Below are positions 17,678-26,883 of a DNA stretch of 64,000 bases, in pieces. Position numbers and translations under genes: made by a program. How positions within the stretch are numbered: the first letter of the stretch is position 1; each line of letters opens with the position of its first letter. This stretch comes from an uncultured Prevotellaceae bacterium (GTDB taxonomy: Bacteria > Bacteroidota > Bacteroidia > Bacteroidales > Muribaculaceae): NCBI GenBank assembly GCA_900318645.1, contig ONLH01000028.1:1-64000 (forward strand). The letters run 5' to 3'. The notes beneath the pieces were generated by a model. The model was not told the origin of the DNA. It did no database searches and saw nothing but the letters and a program-made list of their open reading frames with translations.

Positions 17678-17712
17678 CTAACTCCTAACTCCTAACTCCT
17701 AACTTCTAACTA
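17678..17712. repeat. CTAACTC heptamer array overlapping the aroA 3' end
   Basis: Five units (CTAACTC, CTAACTC, CTAACTC, CTAACTT, CTAACTA) run across the aroA stop codon, so the last codons of aroA (LVRS and the stop) are written by the repeat. The rest of the gap holds related TTAG words (TTTAGCTGTTAGGCG). Confidence 0.85.
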
Positions 17713-18931
17713 ATTCAAACCCTACTTGTTCTAAATGTTGCCAATAGGACGGATAGGACTTGGAAACCGCCTCGGCTCCATCAATGATAAGTCCCGGGAA
17801 ACGGACGGCAGCTGGTGCAAAGGCCATCGCCATGCGATGGTCGTCATGTGAATTGATGACTGGAGGATTCTGGCCGACAGCCACTCGCTCGCCATACCAC
17901 GAAATGGCATCCTCGCCCTCAATTTTCAATACATAGCCCAATTTCAACAGTTCCTCGCGCAAAGCCTCAATGCGGTCGCTCTCCTTGAGGCGCAACGTAC
18001 GCACTCCAGTCATGCGGAACGACCTTTCCAGCAGGCACAGCAGTACCGTCCACGATGGCACCAGGTCAGGCGTACTGGCCATGTCGGCAAAACAGGAGCA
18101 GCAACACCCGATGAAATGGCTAGAATCCAATGTCGCACCCAGCGCGTCAAATCGCGTGTCAATGCCCAGCTTCCTGCCTAGGTCTACTAGTCGGGCATCA
18201 CCTTGGATACTGTCAGCGGCCAGGCCTTCAAGGCTGAGCGACGAACCGGACAACAGTGCAGTAAGGGCATACCACGGTGCGGCTGCACTCCAATCGGCCT
18301 CGACCATATAATCTTGACCTGTATAACCATTACCGACGGTAATCAGGTTATCCACAATGTCCACCTCTGTCCCCATGTCACGCATCACTGCTGCAGTCAT
18401 GAGAATGTAGGGCAACGAGACAATATCTCCCATGAGACGGATGGTGCCGCCACCGATGGCCGGCATTACCATCATCACCGCCGAAATAAACTGTGAACTC
18501 ACTCCTCCAGCCATTTCCACATCACCACCGTGCATTACTGTACCGTGGATACGCAAAGGCGGAAAACCTTCTAGGCCTAAGTAATCTATGCAAGCACCTA
18601 ACGAGCGCAGGGCATCAACCAGTACTCCGATGGGACGCTGACGCATCCGCTCAGTACCGTCAAGCGTGACGGTAACGCCCTCACGGGTCGCAAAATAGGC
18701 TGTCAGGAAACGCATGGCTGTGCCCGCTGCACCCACGTTAATCAGTTCTCCATCATGACGGGAGAGAGCATTAACCATGACCGCCGTATCGTCACACAGG
18801 GCGGGACGCGACACATGGGGCTCATCACCACACAGGGCAGCAATGAGCAACGCACGATTGCTGATACTCTTGGATGTGGGCAATGCGATAGACCCGCTTG
18901 CCCGCAACGGTGCTGTGAGCTGGATTTTCAT
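17699..18931 (-). CDS. aroA: 3-phosphoshikimate 1-carboxyvinyltransferase (EPSP synthase)
   Basis: The enzyme joins shikimate-3-phosphate and phosphoenolpyruvate in aromatic amino-acid synthesis. Family marks are SIALPTSKSISNRALLIAAL (about residues 15-34), VGAAGTAMRFLTAYFA (PEP-binding, about 67-82), the RMRQRPIGVLVDAL segment, and RLKESDRIEALREELLKLG near residue 320. At 410 residues it has the normal length. The ATG at 18931 shares one base with the cvpA stop (TGATG), so translation is probably coupled; an earlier TTG is less likely. The last residues come from a heptamer array. Confidence 0.95.
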   Translation of the reverse strand: MKIQLTAPLRASGSIALPTSKSISNRALLIAALCGDEPHVSRPALCDDTAVMVNALSRHDGELINVGAAGTAMRFLTAYFATREGVTVTLDGTERMRQRPIGVLVDALRSLGACIDYLGLEGFPPLRIHGTVMHGGDVEMAGGVSSQFISAVMMVMPAIGGGTIRLMGDIVSLPYILMTAAVMRDMGTEVDIVDNLITVGNGYTGQDYMVEADWSAAAPWYALTALLSGSSLSLEGLAADSIQGDARLVDLGRKLGIDTRFDALGATLDSSHFIGCCCSCFADMASTPDLVPSWTVLLCLLERSFRMTGVRTLRLKESDRIEALREELLKLGYVLKIEGEDAISWYGERVAVGQNPPVINSHDDHRMAMAFAPAAVRFPGLIIDGAEAVSKSYPSYWQHLEQVGFELVRS

Positions 18932-19497
18932 CAATCAAAGGCGGAATTGTCCACGGGAACGGGCTCAATGAGGTCACGGTAGAGTTTGAGGGAGTCGCTG
19001 GGCATCTGTTCGCTGCCCAGGATGCAGGGCATCAAGTCAAGGGTGAACTCGTAGGGCTTGTTCTTGAGCATGTGCTCAGTACCGAAGGTTTCCATATCGG
19101 GATTGATGGCATAGAGCAGATTGAGTGCTATACTCAAGAGGAAGGCATACTTGAACATGAACAGCAGCGAACCGCCAGCCTTATCAACAAATCCCAGATG
19201 GACAGAATCAAGCGTACCCTTGAAGAGCTTCATCGCCAACCTGATGATTACCATCACAATAAGGAAGGCAAAGGCCAACGAAACAGTCTTGACAGTGATG
19301 CTCGACAGGGGCCAGTCGGCTGCACTGGGCACAAAGGCAAGAAAAATGTCCTTGGCCAAGTCACCACACTTGTAACACAGCACGATGGCCACGACCCAAG
19401 AGACGAGCGACGAGAGTTGCCCAATAAAACCCTTGCGGTAACCCAGAACTAGGCCACCCAATACAATCAGGATGATAATGGCGTCAATAATAGTCAT
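18931..19497 (-). CDS. CvpA family membrane protein
   Basis: The 188-residue protein has four hydrophobic helices, starting with TIIDAIIILIVLGGLVLGYRKGFI and FIGQLSSLVSWVVAIVLCY. The pattern DAIIILIVLGGLVLGYRKGFIGQL is the CvpA/colicin V production signature. CvpA homologues affect envelope integrity in other bacteria; the mechanism is unknown. Its place between secreted lysozyme-like GH25 proteins and aroA in one operon favours an envelope role. Confidence 0.88.
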   Translation of the reverse strand: MTIIDAIIILIVLGGLVLGYRKGFIGQLSSLVSWVVAIVLCYKCGDLAKDIFLAFVPSAADWPLSSITVKTVSLAFAFLIVMVIIRLAMKLFKGTLDSVHLGFVDKAGGSLLFMFKYAFLLSIALNLLYAINPDMETFGTEHMLKNKPYEFTLDLMPCILGSEQMPSDSLKLYRDLIEPVPVDNSAFD

Positions 19498-19511
19498 TTT
19501 GAGTTTTCTGT

Positions 19512-20246
19512 TTAAAGGAGGATTTCATCTAGCCAGACGTCTTCATGAAACCGGCACAAGTCCACATAGCTGTCTATGCCGGGAATGATGCCCGTCTCGC
19601 TGTATTGCCAGATGGTATATTCGCCTTCCCAGTTGATTTCGGGCTTTTCATTGGAATAGCGCCCGATATAGAGGTGATGTTTGTTGAACCGGGGTGCCAG
19701 GTTCTTGTTATAGAAGCCCATGGTGCTGTAAATCATGGGTTGCACACCATAATGTTTCTCAACCAGCTGGCAGAACTTTTCCACACTGTCGATTAGCTGG
19801 CTACGGGACCACTCACCTCGCACCTCCACGTCAACCATAGGGATGAGGTCCTGAACCGACTTGAGAGCAAACTTGGAGAAGTTCTCAAACTGCTCATCGA
19901 TGGTGGAGGTAGATGTGATGTAGTGGTAACTGCCTACAAACAGGCCGTAACGTCGAGCCTGGGTGATGTTGTGGGCATAATGAGGTGACCGGTAGGTAGC
20001 GCCCTCGGTAGCCTTGATATAAACGAAGCTGATGTCCTTGTCGCTGCTTACCTTTGCCCAATCAATGAAACCCTGATAGCTGGAAATGTCAATACCGTTA
20101 TACTTGGCTTCTGGATTGCGTAGAGGCACATCAGCCCGTTTGTCGGACTTCTTGCCTCCGTTCTGGCACGCACCCATCAAGAGCATCGCCAGCAATGCGA
20201 AGCACAGCCATGGTCTTGATGAGTGGATATGCCCTTTATCAGTCAT
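19512..20246 (-). CDS. GH25 lysozyme-family lipoprotein
   Basis: The start is taken as the ATG of MTDKGHIHSSRPW, which overlaps the upstream gene's stop by 8 nt and places a lipoprotein signal (LCFALLAMLLMGAC) at the N-terminus. The frame upstream of it lies within the preceding gene. The GH25 barrel shows YNGIDISSYQGFIDW (catalytic Asp region), YIKATEGATY, VGSYHYIT, DLIPMVDVEV (catalytic Glu region) and YTIWQYSETG. The family cleaves the MurNAc-GlcNAc backbone of peptidoglycan. It follows a longer GH25 paralogue and precedes cvpA by 14 nt. Confidence 0.88.
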   Translation of the reverse strand: MTDKGHIHSSRPWLCFALLAMLLMGACQNGGKKSDKRADVPLRNPEAKYNGIDISSYQGFIDWAKVSSDKDISFVYIKATEGATYRSPHYAHNITQARRYGLFVGSYHYITSTSTIDEQFENFSKFALKSVQDLIPMVDVEVRGEWSRSQLIDSVEKFCQLVEKHYGVQPMIYSTMGFYNKNLAPRFNKHHLYIGRYSNEKPEINWEGEYTIWQYSETGIIPGIDSYVDLCRFHEDVWLDEILL

Positions 20247-21849
20247 TGTCTGCTGAACTCTTGTTGATCTTGCGCCCTTTCTGCTGGGCTGCACGGATAC
20301 TGTCATTACGCTGTGTCTGGTTCAGCTTTGAAGTAATGCTCGCCGACTTATTCGTCTTGTTGGACTTCTTGGCGGCTTCCTGCTTAGCTTTTTCGGCCCG
20401 TGCTTTTTGGGCTTCGGCTTTTCGCTTGGCCTTAGCCTCGGCTTCAGCTTTTGCTTTTTCGGCCTTGGCTTTCTCGGCTTTCGCCTTATCGGCCTTTACT
20501 TTGTCGGCTTTCTCTTTTTCTGCCTTAGCCTTGTCAGCTTTGGCTTTTTCAGCTTTCTCACGATTGGCTTTGGCCCTGTCGGCCTTAGCCTTTTCAGCCT
20601 TTTCTTTTTCGGCCTTGGCCCTATTCTCTTCCTCGGCTAATTTTTTCTTTCGTTCCTCGGCCCTTTTCTGCTTTACGGCTTTCTTCTCGGCTTCTTCTCT
20701 CTGTTTCTCGGCCTGAGCTTGTTCCTCTTTAGATTTGGGCTGCTCCATCAGGGTGACCGTGGTGGGCTTGGGCTTGTTACGGTCCACGGCTTCCTTGACA
20801 CTGAATTTAAGTTTGCTCTTCGTGGGCCTGTACAGGATGTCATTAATGGAGTGTCCCTTATTGAAGCGGCTCAAGTCCACTCTGCCAGTAATGCCGTTAA
20901 CACGACCATTATCGGAGTATTGCCACAAAATCCATTTCACACCATTGATGTTGGGCAACTCACTTGAAGTCCTGCTGTACTTGGCAATAAAGATGGGATA
21001 GTCGGCGAAAGCCTTACCCAAGTTATTCCTGAAGAAATTCTCGTAGGTATAAATGATCGGCTTGCAGCCATAGTAGTCTTCCACCATGTTGGCGAACACC
21101 TTGAGGCTATCGCGCAATTGCTGTGCTGTCCACTGCTTGCACACCTCAACATCAATAACCGGAATAAGATCTTGGTCCTCGCGTGTAGCGGTGCTGGCAA
21201 AATTCTTGAACTGATTGACAACACTGGATTTGTTGGTCAGGTAATGATAACTACCCACCTTGAAGCCTAACTTGCGAGCCTTCTGCAAGTTTTGCTTGTA
21301 GCGCTCGTCCACCAGGTCACTGCCCTCGGTGGCTTTGATATAGACATACTGGATTTTATTGTCTTTCCTGACTACATCCCAGTTGATGGTTCCTTGATGT
21401 TTGGAAACATCAATGCCGTTATAGTTTTTATCAAATACCGGCTCTTTGGACTTGGTCTCAGCCGGTTGTGCATTGGCCGAGGCATTGTCTTCCTTCTTGT
21501 CATCTTGCTTGACAGCAGGTTGCACATCCTTCTTATCGGCAGATTTTGATGCCTGATTATTCTGATTCTGCTTATTGTCCTTCTTGGTTGCAGCAGCGGC
21601 GGCAGGTGCTGCCGATTTAGCATTCTTGTTGGCGGCATCTGTCTTATTATTGTTGTCCTTGTTGTTCTTGGCTTCGGTCTGTTTCTTGTCTGAGCTCTTC
21701 ACACGTTCTCGTGTGGGTTTAGTGATATCGTTCTGTTGCGGTGCAGCGATACCTTCCACTGGCATGAGAGCCAACAGGAAAGATATTAACAGTGAAAATA
21801 TTGTAGTTTTGTGTATTCTTGAAAAATCCATTGCTATTGTTGTTTTCAA
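20239..21849 (-). CDS. GH25 lysozyme-family protein with low-complexity head and Lys/Ala-rich tail
   Basis: A signal peptide (IFSLLISFLLALMPVEGIAA) is followed by a Lys/Asn-rich low-complexity region (about residues 40-135) and a GH25 domain (about 140-345) with NGIDVSKHQGTINW, YIKATEGSD, VGSYHYLT, DLIPVIDVEV and WILWQYSDNG. From about residue 370 to 510 comes a tail of KAEKAKADKAKAE repeats predicted as a long charged helix, like the central part of TolA. The tail could span the periplasm or contact peptidoglycan, which is inference. M7 (MDFSRIH) is an equally good start. It is the first gene of the operon. Confidence 0.85.
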   Translation of the reverse strand: MKTTIAMDFSRIHKTTIFSLLISFLLALMPVEGIAAPQQNDITKPTRERVKSSDKKQTEAKNNKDNNNKTDAANKNAKSAAPAAAAATKKDNKQNQNNQASKSADKKDVQPAVKQDDKKEDNASANAQPAETKSKEPVFDKNYNGIDVSKHQGTINWDVVRKDNKIQYVYIKATEGSDLVDERYKQNLQKARKLGFKVGSYHYLTNKSSVVNQFKNFASTATREDQDLIPVIDVEVCKQWTAQQLRDSLKVFANMVEDYYGCKPIIYTYENFFRNNLGKAFADYPIFIAKYSRTSSELPNINGVKWILWQYSDNGRVNGITGRVDLSRFNKGHSINDILYRPTKSKLKFSVKEAVDRNKPKPTTVTLMEQPKSKEEQAQAEKQREEAEKKAVKQKRAEERKKKLAEEENRAKAEKEKAEKAKADRAKANREKAEKAKADKAKAEKEKADKVKADKAKAEKAKAEKAKAEAEAKAKRKAEAQKARAEKAKQEAAKKSNKTNKSASITSKLNQTQRNDSIRAAQQKGRKINKSSADND

Positions 21850-21863
21850 AGTAAAGGTGGCTG

Positions 21864-21871
21864 CAAAGGTA
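21864..21871 (-). promoter_or_regulatory. -7 box (TACCTTTG) for the GH25-cvpA-aroA operon
   Basis: CAAAGGTA on the plus strand, 15 nt before the first start codon, reads TACCTTTG. The leader would be very short, which favours the downstream start M7 of the GH25 gene. Confidence 0.6.
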
Positions 21872-22065
21872 GTAAAAAGTTTTCAGTTTGGGAGTCCACT
21901 TTTCAGTTTTTTAAGGAAAGATTATCGAAAGAGAGATTTACAAAAAGGGAATTCACCAACTGTAAAACCAGAAGTACCCCCTCAATAAGCTGATAAAAAA
22001 TGAAAATAACTATCACAAAACAATAAAAATGCCCATTTCTCGCTCTAGATATTAATAAAAATCAT

Positions 22066-22073
22066 TATCTTTG
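22066..22073 (+). promoter_or_regulatory. -7 box (TATCTTTG) for rnr
   Basis: TATCTTTG lies 40 nt before the rnr ATG. The 21900-22060 stretch before it is AT-rich and holds no gene that can be supported. Confidence 0.7.
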
Positions 22074-22112
22074 TAGGTTTAACAACAACCAATAGAGACA
22101 AACATCAACAAA

Positions 22113-24521
22113 ATGGCAAAAAAAAGCGGACTACAATCGTTGAGACAAGAACGTCGGGAGTACCACGACAGGGTCATTAACTTCTACAATGAGCAGGGCG
22201 AGGCGCCTTTCAACTACAAGCAGGTATCGGCTGCTGTGGGTGCCAATACACCCAAACGCCGCACGCTCATTGTCGACATCCTGGAGCAGCTCGCCTCCGA
22301 TGGTTTTCTCGTCCAGGTGGCAGCAGGCAGCTACAAAGCGGCCAACCGCTCATCGGTTGCTGAGGGTATCTTCATTCGCCGCAGCAACGGTAAGAACAGT
22401 GTGGACACGGCCAACGATGACGGTGAGCCCATTATGGTAGCAGAGCGCAACTCGATGCACGCCCTGAACGGTGACCGCGTGCTGGTACACATCAGCGCTG
22501 TGCGTCATGGCATGGAACCTGAAGCCGAAGTAGTCAAAATTCTGGAGCGCAAGGAACAAGTGTTTGTTGGTACCTTACAGGTCTTGAAATACTTTGCCCA
22601 ACTGGCTACCGACAGTAAGTTCCTGGCTACCGACATTTTCATTCCGCTGGACAAACTCAAGGGAGGCAAGACGGGCGACAAGGTGGTTGTCAAGATTGTC
22701 GATTGGCCCGAAGACGCCAACTCTCCTATTGGTGAGGTCGTTGATGTGCTCGGTGTTGCCGGCGAGAACAATGCTGAGATTCATGCCATCCTTGCTGAGT
22801 TCGGCCTGCCCTATAAATATCCCGAGAACGTCACCGAGGCAGCCGAAGCTCTGGAGCCTGGCATCACCCCCGAGGAAATCGCCCGTCGACGCGACATGCG
22901 CGATGTGACCACGTTCACTATCGACCCAGCCGACGCCAAGGACTTTGACGATGCCCTGTCAATAGAGAAGCTCAAGAACGGCAACTGGGAAATCGGTGTC
23001 CACATCGCCGACGTGAGCCACTATGTCACGCCTGGTTCCATCATCGACAAGGAAGCCTACGAGCGTGCGACCTCGGTCTATCTGGTAGACCGTACCGTTC
23101 CCATGCTCCCAGAGAAGCTGTGTAACTTCATCTGCTCGCTCCGCCCCGACGAAGACAAACTCACCCACTCAGTGATCATGGAAATGGACGCTGAGGCCAC
23201 GGTGAAGAAATACAAAATCTGCCACACGGTGACCCGCAGTAACAGGCGTTTCTCCTACGAGGAAGCCCAACAGATTCTGGAAACCGGAAAAGGTGACCTC
23301 GCCGAGGAACTCGCCGTACTCAATGAGATGGCCAAGCAGTTGAGAAAGCGCCGCTTTGAAGATGGTGGCTCGGTATCTTTCAACCGTGAGGAAATCAAGT
23401 TTGACATCGACGAGCAGGGCAAGCCCACTGCTGTCCATGTCCACGTGGCACAGGATGCCAACAAGCTCATCGAGGAATTCATGCTGCTGGCCAACTGCAA
23501 GGTGGCAGAGCACATCGGCAAGGTACCCAAGAACAAAACAGCCAACGCTTTTGTCTATCGTGTGCACGACCAGCCCGACCTTGACAAACTGCAGAACTTT
23601 GCCGACATCGCTGCCCACTTTGGCTACAAGGTACGCACCAAAGGTTCCGGCCGCGACATCAACAAGTCCATCAACAAGATGCTTGAGCAGGCCAAAGGCA
23701 AACCAGAGGAGGAAATGCTTGCCATCCTTGCTATCCGTTCCATGGCTAAGGCGATTTACAGTGCCACCAACATCGGACATTATGGCCTGGCGTTTGACTA
23801 TTATACCCACTTCACTTCACCCATCCGCCGTTATCCCGACTTGACAGTGCACCGCTTGCTTGATAAGTATGCAGCGGGCGAGAAGAGTGTAGATCCCGTC
23901 AAGCTTGAGGACCAGTGCAAGCACATGAGTTCCCAAGAACAGCTCGCAGCCAATGCCGAGCGCGCCTCTATCAAGTACAAGGAGGTTGAGTTCATGGGGC
24001 AACGCTTGGGTGGCGTATTCACGGGTCATATCTCGGGTGTGACCGAGTGGGGCCTGTATGTGGAAATCGATGAGACTCATTGCGAGGGTCTGGTAGGCAT
24101 TCGTGGACTGGATGACGACTTCTATGAGTTTGACGAGAAAAACTACTGCATCCGTGGACGCCGCCGTGGTCGTGTTTATCGCCTGGGTGACCCCATTACC
24201 ATCCAGGTGGCACGAGCCGACCTCATCAAGAAACAACTCGACTTTGTGCTTGTTGACAAGGAGAATCCCGCCAACAGCCACCGCATTGACCGCGAGCCCA
24301 TCACTGAGCAAAACAGCCGCAGCATGAGCGGCCGACTCTCACGTGACGAGCGCCAGCGCATGCAATATGAGGGCGGCAGCGCATCCCGTCGCCAGCAACG
24401 CGGTGCACGTGGCAACAGCACCCGCCGTCAAGCTCGCGAAGCACGAGGTCCCAAATCAAGCAGGCTCGGCAAACCAAGCAAAACAGGTCGTTCAGGCAAA
24501 CCACGTGGACGCAAAAGATAA
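22113..24521 (+). CDS. rnr: Ribonuclease R
   Basis: This 802-residue exoribonuclease degrades structured RNA from the 3' end. Domains in order are an N-terminal winged-helix region (about 20-75), cold-shock domains (about 85-235), the RNB catalytic domain with the metal-binding cluster TIDPADAKDFDDAL (about 269-282) and HIADVSHYV, an S1 domain (VFTGHISGVTEWGLYVEI, about 635-652), and a basic Arg/Gly/Ser tail (about 715-802) typical of RNA-binding ends. The next gene starts directly after the stop (TAA-ATG), so the two are cotranscribed. Confidence 0.95.
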   Translation: MAKKSGLQSLRQERREYHDRVINFYNEQGEAPFNYKQVSAAVGANTPKRRTLIVDILEQLASDGFLVQVAAGSYKAANRSSVAEGIFIRRSNGKNSVDTANDDGEPIMVAERNSMHALNGDRVLVHISAVRHGMEPEAEVVKILERKEQVFVGTLQVLKYFAQLATDSKFLATDIFIPLDKLKGGKTGDKVVVKIVDWPEDANSPIGEVVDVLGVAGENNAEIHAILAEFGLPYKYPENVTEAAEALEPGITPEEIARRRDMRDVTTFTIDPADAKDFDDALSIEKLKNGNWEIGVHIADVSHYVTPGSIIDKEAYERATSVYLVDRTVPMLPEKLCNFICSLRPDEDKLTHSVIMEMDAEATVKKYKICHTVTRSNRRFSYEEAQQILETGKGDLAEELAVLNEMAKQLRKRRFEDGGSVSFNREEIKFDIDEQGKPTAVHVHVAQDANKLIEEFMLLANCKVAEHIGKVPKNKTANAFVYRVHDQPDLDKLQNFADIAAHFGYKVRTKGSGRDINKSINKMLEQAKGKPEEEMLAILAIRSMAKAIYSATNIGHYGLAFDYYTHFTSPIRRYPDLTVHRLLDKYAAGEKSVDPVKLEDQCKHMSSQEQLAANAERASIKYKEVEFMGQRLGGVFTGHISGVTEWGLYVEIDETHCEGLVGIRGLDDDFYEFDEKNYCIRGRRRGRVYRLGDPITIQVARADLIKKQLDFVLVDKENPANSHRIDREPITEQNSRSMSGRLSRDERQRMQYEGGSASRRQQRGARGNSTRRQAREARGPKSSRLGKPSKTGRSGKPRGRKR

Positions 24522-25832
24522 ATGAGCGACTCAATACAACACAAGGTAAAACTCGAGACACTGGGCTGCAAACTCAATTTCTCGGAGACTGCCACCATGC
24601 AATCGCTGCTCGCCGAACAGGGATTTGTACCTGTTGCAAAAGGCGAAGTTCCCGACGTGTGTGTGGTGAATACTTGCAGTGTGACCGCCCTGGCCGACAG
24701 CAAATGCCGTCAGCATATTCGACACCTCATTCGGCAATATCCTGACGCCTTGATGGTGGTCACGGGCTGTTACGCCCAACTCAAAGGCAAAGAGATCGCC
24801 GAAATCCCAGGCGTAGACATCGTGCTGGGTAGCGAACACAAGGCCGACATCGTACAGTATGTGCTGCAGTGGTTTGAGAACCGCCAGCATCGCTTGGAAG
24901 TGACCCCGACAATGGACATCCGCTCGTTCTCACCATCCTGCGACCGCGGCGACCGTACCCGCTACTGGCTCAAAGTGCAGGACGGCTGTGACTACTGGTG
25001 CAGCTATTGTACTATCCCCGCTGCTCGAGGCCGTAGCCGTAGCGGCACCATCGCCCAACTCACTACGCAAGCCCGCGAGGTGGCTGCCGAGGGTGGCAAG
25101 GAAATCGTCATCACGGGCGTCAACATCGGTGACTTCGGCAAGAACACGGGCGAGCATTTTCTTGACTTGCTCAAGGCCCTAGATGACATTGAAGGTATCG
25201 AGCGCTATCGCATCTCGTCTATCGAGCCAGACTTGCTGACCGACGATATCATTGACTTCTGCGCCCGCTCCCGCGCCTTCATGCCCCATTTCCACATCCC
25301 GTTGCAGAGTGGAAGTGATCCCATCTTGAAGTTGATGCGGCGCCACTATGACCGCCAGCTGTTTGCCGATAAGGTGGAGCGGTGTCGCCAGTTGATGCCT
25401 GACTGCTTCATCGGAGTGGATGTGATGGTGGGTACCCGTGGCGAGACGCCCGAACTGTTTGAGGACAGCTATAACTTCATCGCTGGCCTCAACGTGCAAC
25501 ACCTGCACGTATTCCCCTATAGCGAACGTCCCGGCACGATGGCCCTGCGCATCCCCTATATTGTCACCCAGCAGGACAAGCAGGAACGCGCAGCCCGCAT
25601 GATAGCCTTGAGTGACGAGAAACAAGCCGACTTTACCCGCCGATACCTGGGCACAGCGCGTCCTGTCCTACTAGAGCATGGTCGCGGCAAGGGTATGATG
25701 CACGGCTTTACCGACAACTACATCCGCGTGAACGTGGAGCCCGACATGAGTCTGGCCAACCAGATCGTAAACGTGAAACTATTGACCCTGAATGATGACC
25801 TGAGCGTCGATGCCCAGGTAATAAGAGAATGA
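24522..25832 (+). CDS. mtaB: tRNA t6A37 methylthiotransferase
   Basis: The 436-residue radical-SAM enzyme converts t6A to ms2t6A at position 37 of tRNA. The N-terminal methylthiotransferase domain binds one [4Fe-4S] through C of ETLGCKLNFSE, VVNTCSVT and VTGCYAQ. The radical-SAM cluster lies at CDYWCSYCTIP (about residues 156-166). A TRAM-like C-terminus (about 370-436) follows. The sequence GCKLNFSE, with K in place of Q in the GCQMN form, favours MtaB over MiaB. It directly abuts rnr and overlaps the next gene by 4 nt. Confidence 0.92.
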   Translation: MSDSIQHKVKLETLGCKLNFSETATMQSLLAEQGFVPVAKGEVPDVCVVNTCSVTALADSKCRQHIRHLIRQYPDALMVVTGCYAQLKGKEIAEIPGVDIVLGSEHKADIVQYVLQWFENRQHRLEVTPTMDIRSFSPSCDRGDRTRYWLKVQDGCDYWCSYCTIPAARGRSRSGTIAQLTTQAREVAAEGGKEIVITGVNIGDFGKNTGEHFLDLLKALDDIEGIERYRISSIEPDLLTDDIIDFCARSRAFMPHFHIPLQSGSDPILKLMRRHYDRQLFADKVERCRQLMPDCFIGVDVMVGTRGETPELFEDSYNFIAGLNVQHLHVFPYSERPGTMALRIPYIVTQQDKQERAARMIALSDEKQADFTRRYLGTARPVLLEHGRGKGMMHGFTDNYIRVNVEPDMSLANQIVNVKLLTLNDDLSVDAQVIRE

Positions 25833-26851
25833 AAAAAGTTGCTGTCATCATATTGAACTGGAACGGAGCAAAACTGTTGCGCCGTTATCTGCCTACAGTG
25901 ATTGCAGGCACCGATGATGCCATTGCCGACATTATTGTTGCCGACAATGGAAGCACCGACGACAGCCTGCAGGTACTTGAGCAGGAATTCCCGCAGGTCA
26001 AAGTCCTGAAATTTGACGCTAACCACGGCTTTGCATTGGGTTATAATCTCGCCATCGGGGAAACGATGTACCCCTACACGGTGTTGCTCAACAGTGACGT
26101 GCGCACGCCACAGGGGTGGCTTAACCCGCTGCTGGACTATATGGAACAGCACCCCGAGGTGGGTGCCGTGATGCCCAAGCTACTGCATGACCGTGAGGAC
26201 GGTAAGCAGATGTTTGAGTATGCTGGAGCTGCCGGAGGCTACATCGACTGCCACGGCTATCCCTATTGCCGTGGACGCATCTTTGAGTATCTGGAAGAAG
26301 ACAAGGGGCAATATGACGATAGCCCTAAGAGCGTCTTTTGGGCTACGGGAGCCTGCCTGATGGTTCGCAGCCAGTTGTATCAGGATGTAGGGGGGCTGGA
26401 CAAGGACTTTTTTGCCCACATGGAAGAGATTGACCTGTGCTGGCGCATCCGTCTTGCAGGCAGCGATTTGAAGATGGTGCCCACAAGCCACGTTTATCAC
26501 CTGGGCGGCGGCAGCCTGCCCCAAGGCAACCCACGCAAGACCTACCTGAACTTCCGCAACAACCTGTTGCTCTTGCACAAGAACCTGCCTCATGACGAGG
26601 GCAAGCGCTTGCTGTTAACCCGCCGCCTGATGGATACGCTGGCCTTCGGCATGGCGCTGGCAAAATTCCACTTTGGCGACGCGTGGGCCATCATCCGTGC
26701 TCACCGTGACTTCCGCCAGATGAGGAAAAAGTATACCTCACAGCCTGCTGTCAACCTCTTGAAACAGTTACCCGAGGAGCGCGTCAATATCATCACGGCC
26801 CACTACCTGCGCGGCATCAAACTGTTCACCGACTTGAATATCAAATATTAA
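25829..26851 (+). CDS. GT2 family glycosyltransferase
   Basis: The GT-A fold is shown by VAVIILNWNGAKLLRRYLP (residues 3-21), IIVADNGSTDDSL (about 35-47) and the DxD-like LNSDVRTPQGWL (about 88-99). The pattern FFAHMEEIDLCWRIRLAG (about 193-210) is the ED-type catalytic base region of rhamnosyl- and related transferases. It would add a sugar to an envelope polysaccharide; donor and acceptor are unknown. The ATG overlaps the mtaB stop (AATGA), so it is translationally coupled to a tRNA-modification gene with no obvious shared function. Confidence 0.9.
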   Translation: MKKVAVIILNWNGAKLLRRYLPTVIAGTDDAIADIIVADNGSTDDSLQVLEQEFPQVKVLKFDANHGFALGYNLAIGETMYPYTVLLNSDVRTPQGWLNPLLDYMEQHPEVGAVMPKLLHDREDGKQMFEYAGAAGGYIDCHGYPYCRGRIFEYLEEDKGQYDDSPKSVFWATGACLMVRSQLYQDVGGLDKDFFAHMEEIDLCWRIRLAGSDLKMVPTSHVYHLGGGSLPQGNPRKTYLNFRNNLLLLHKNLPHDEGKRLLLTRRLMDTLAFGMALAKFHFGDAWAIIRAHRDFRQMRKKYTSQPAVNLLKQLPEERVNIITAHYLRGIKLFTDLNIKY

Positions 26852-26883
26852 GAGCCTTAGGGACCCTAAACAATAGAATAACA

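Noticed and set aside
20330-20740. DNA repeat in the tail of the larger GH25 gene
   Set aside because: The repetition reflects KAEKAKADK-type protein repeats, not an independent repeat element.
26852-26883. TTAGGGACCCTAA palindrome as operator
   Set aside because: It is a single 13-bp palindrome in a short same-strand gap with no promoter box; no regulator can be tied to it.
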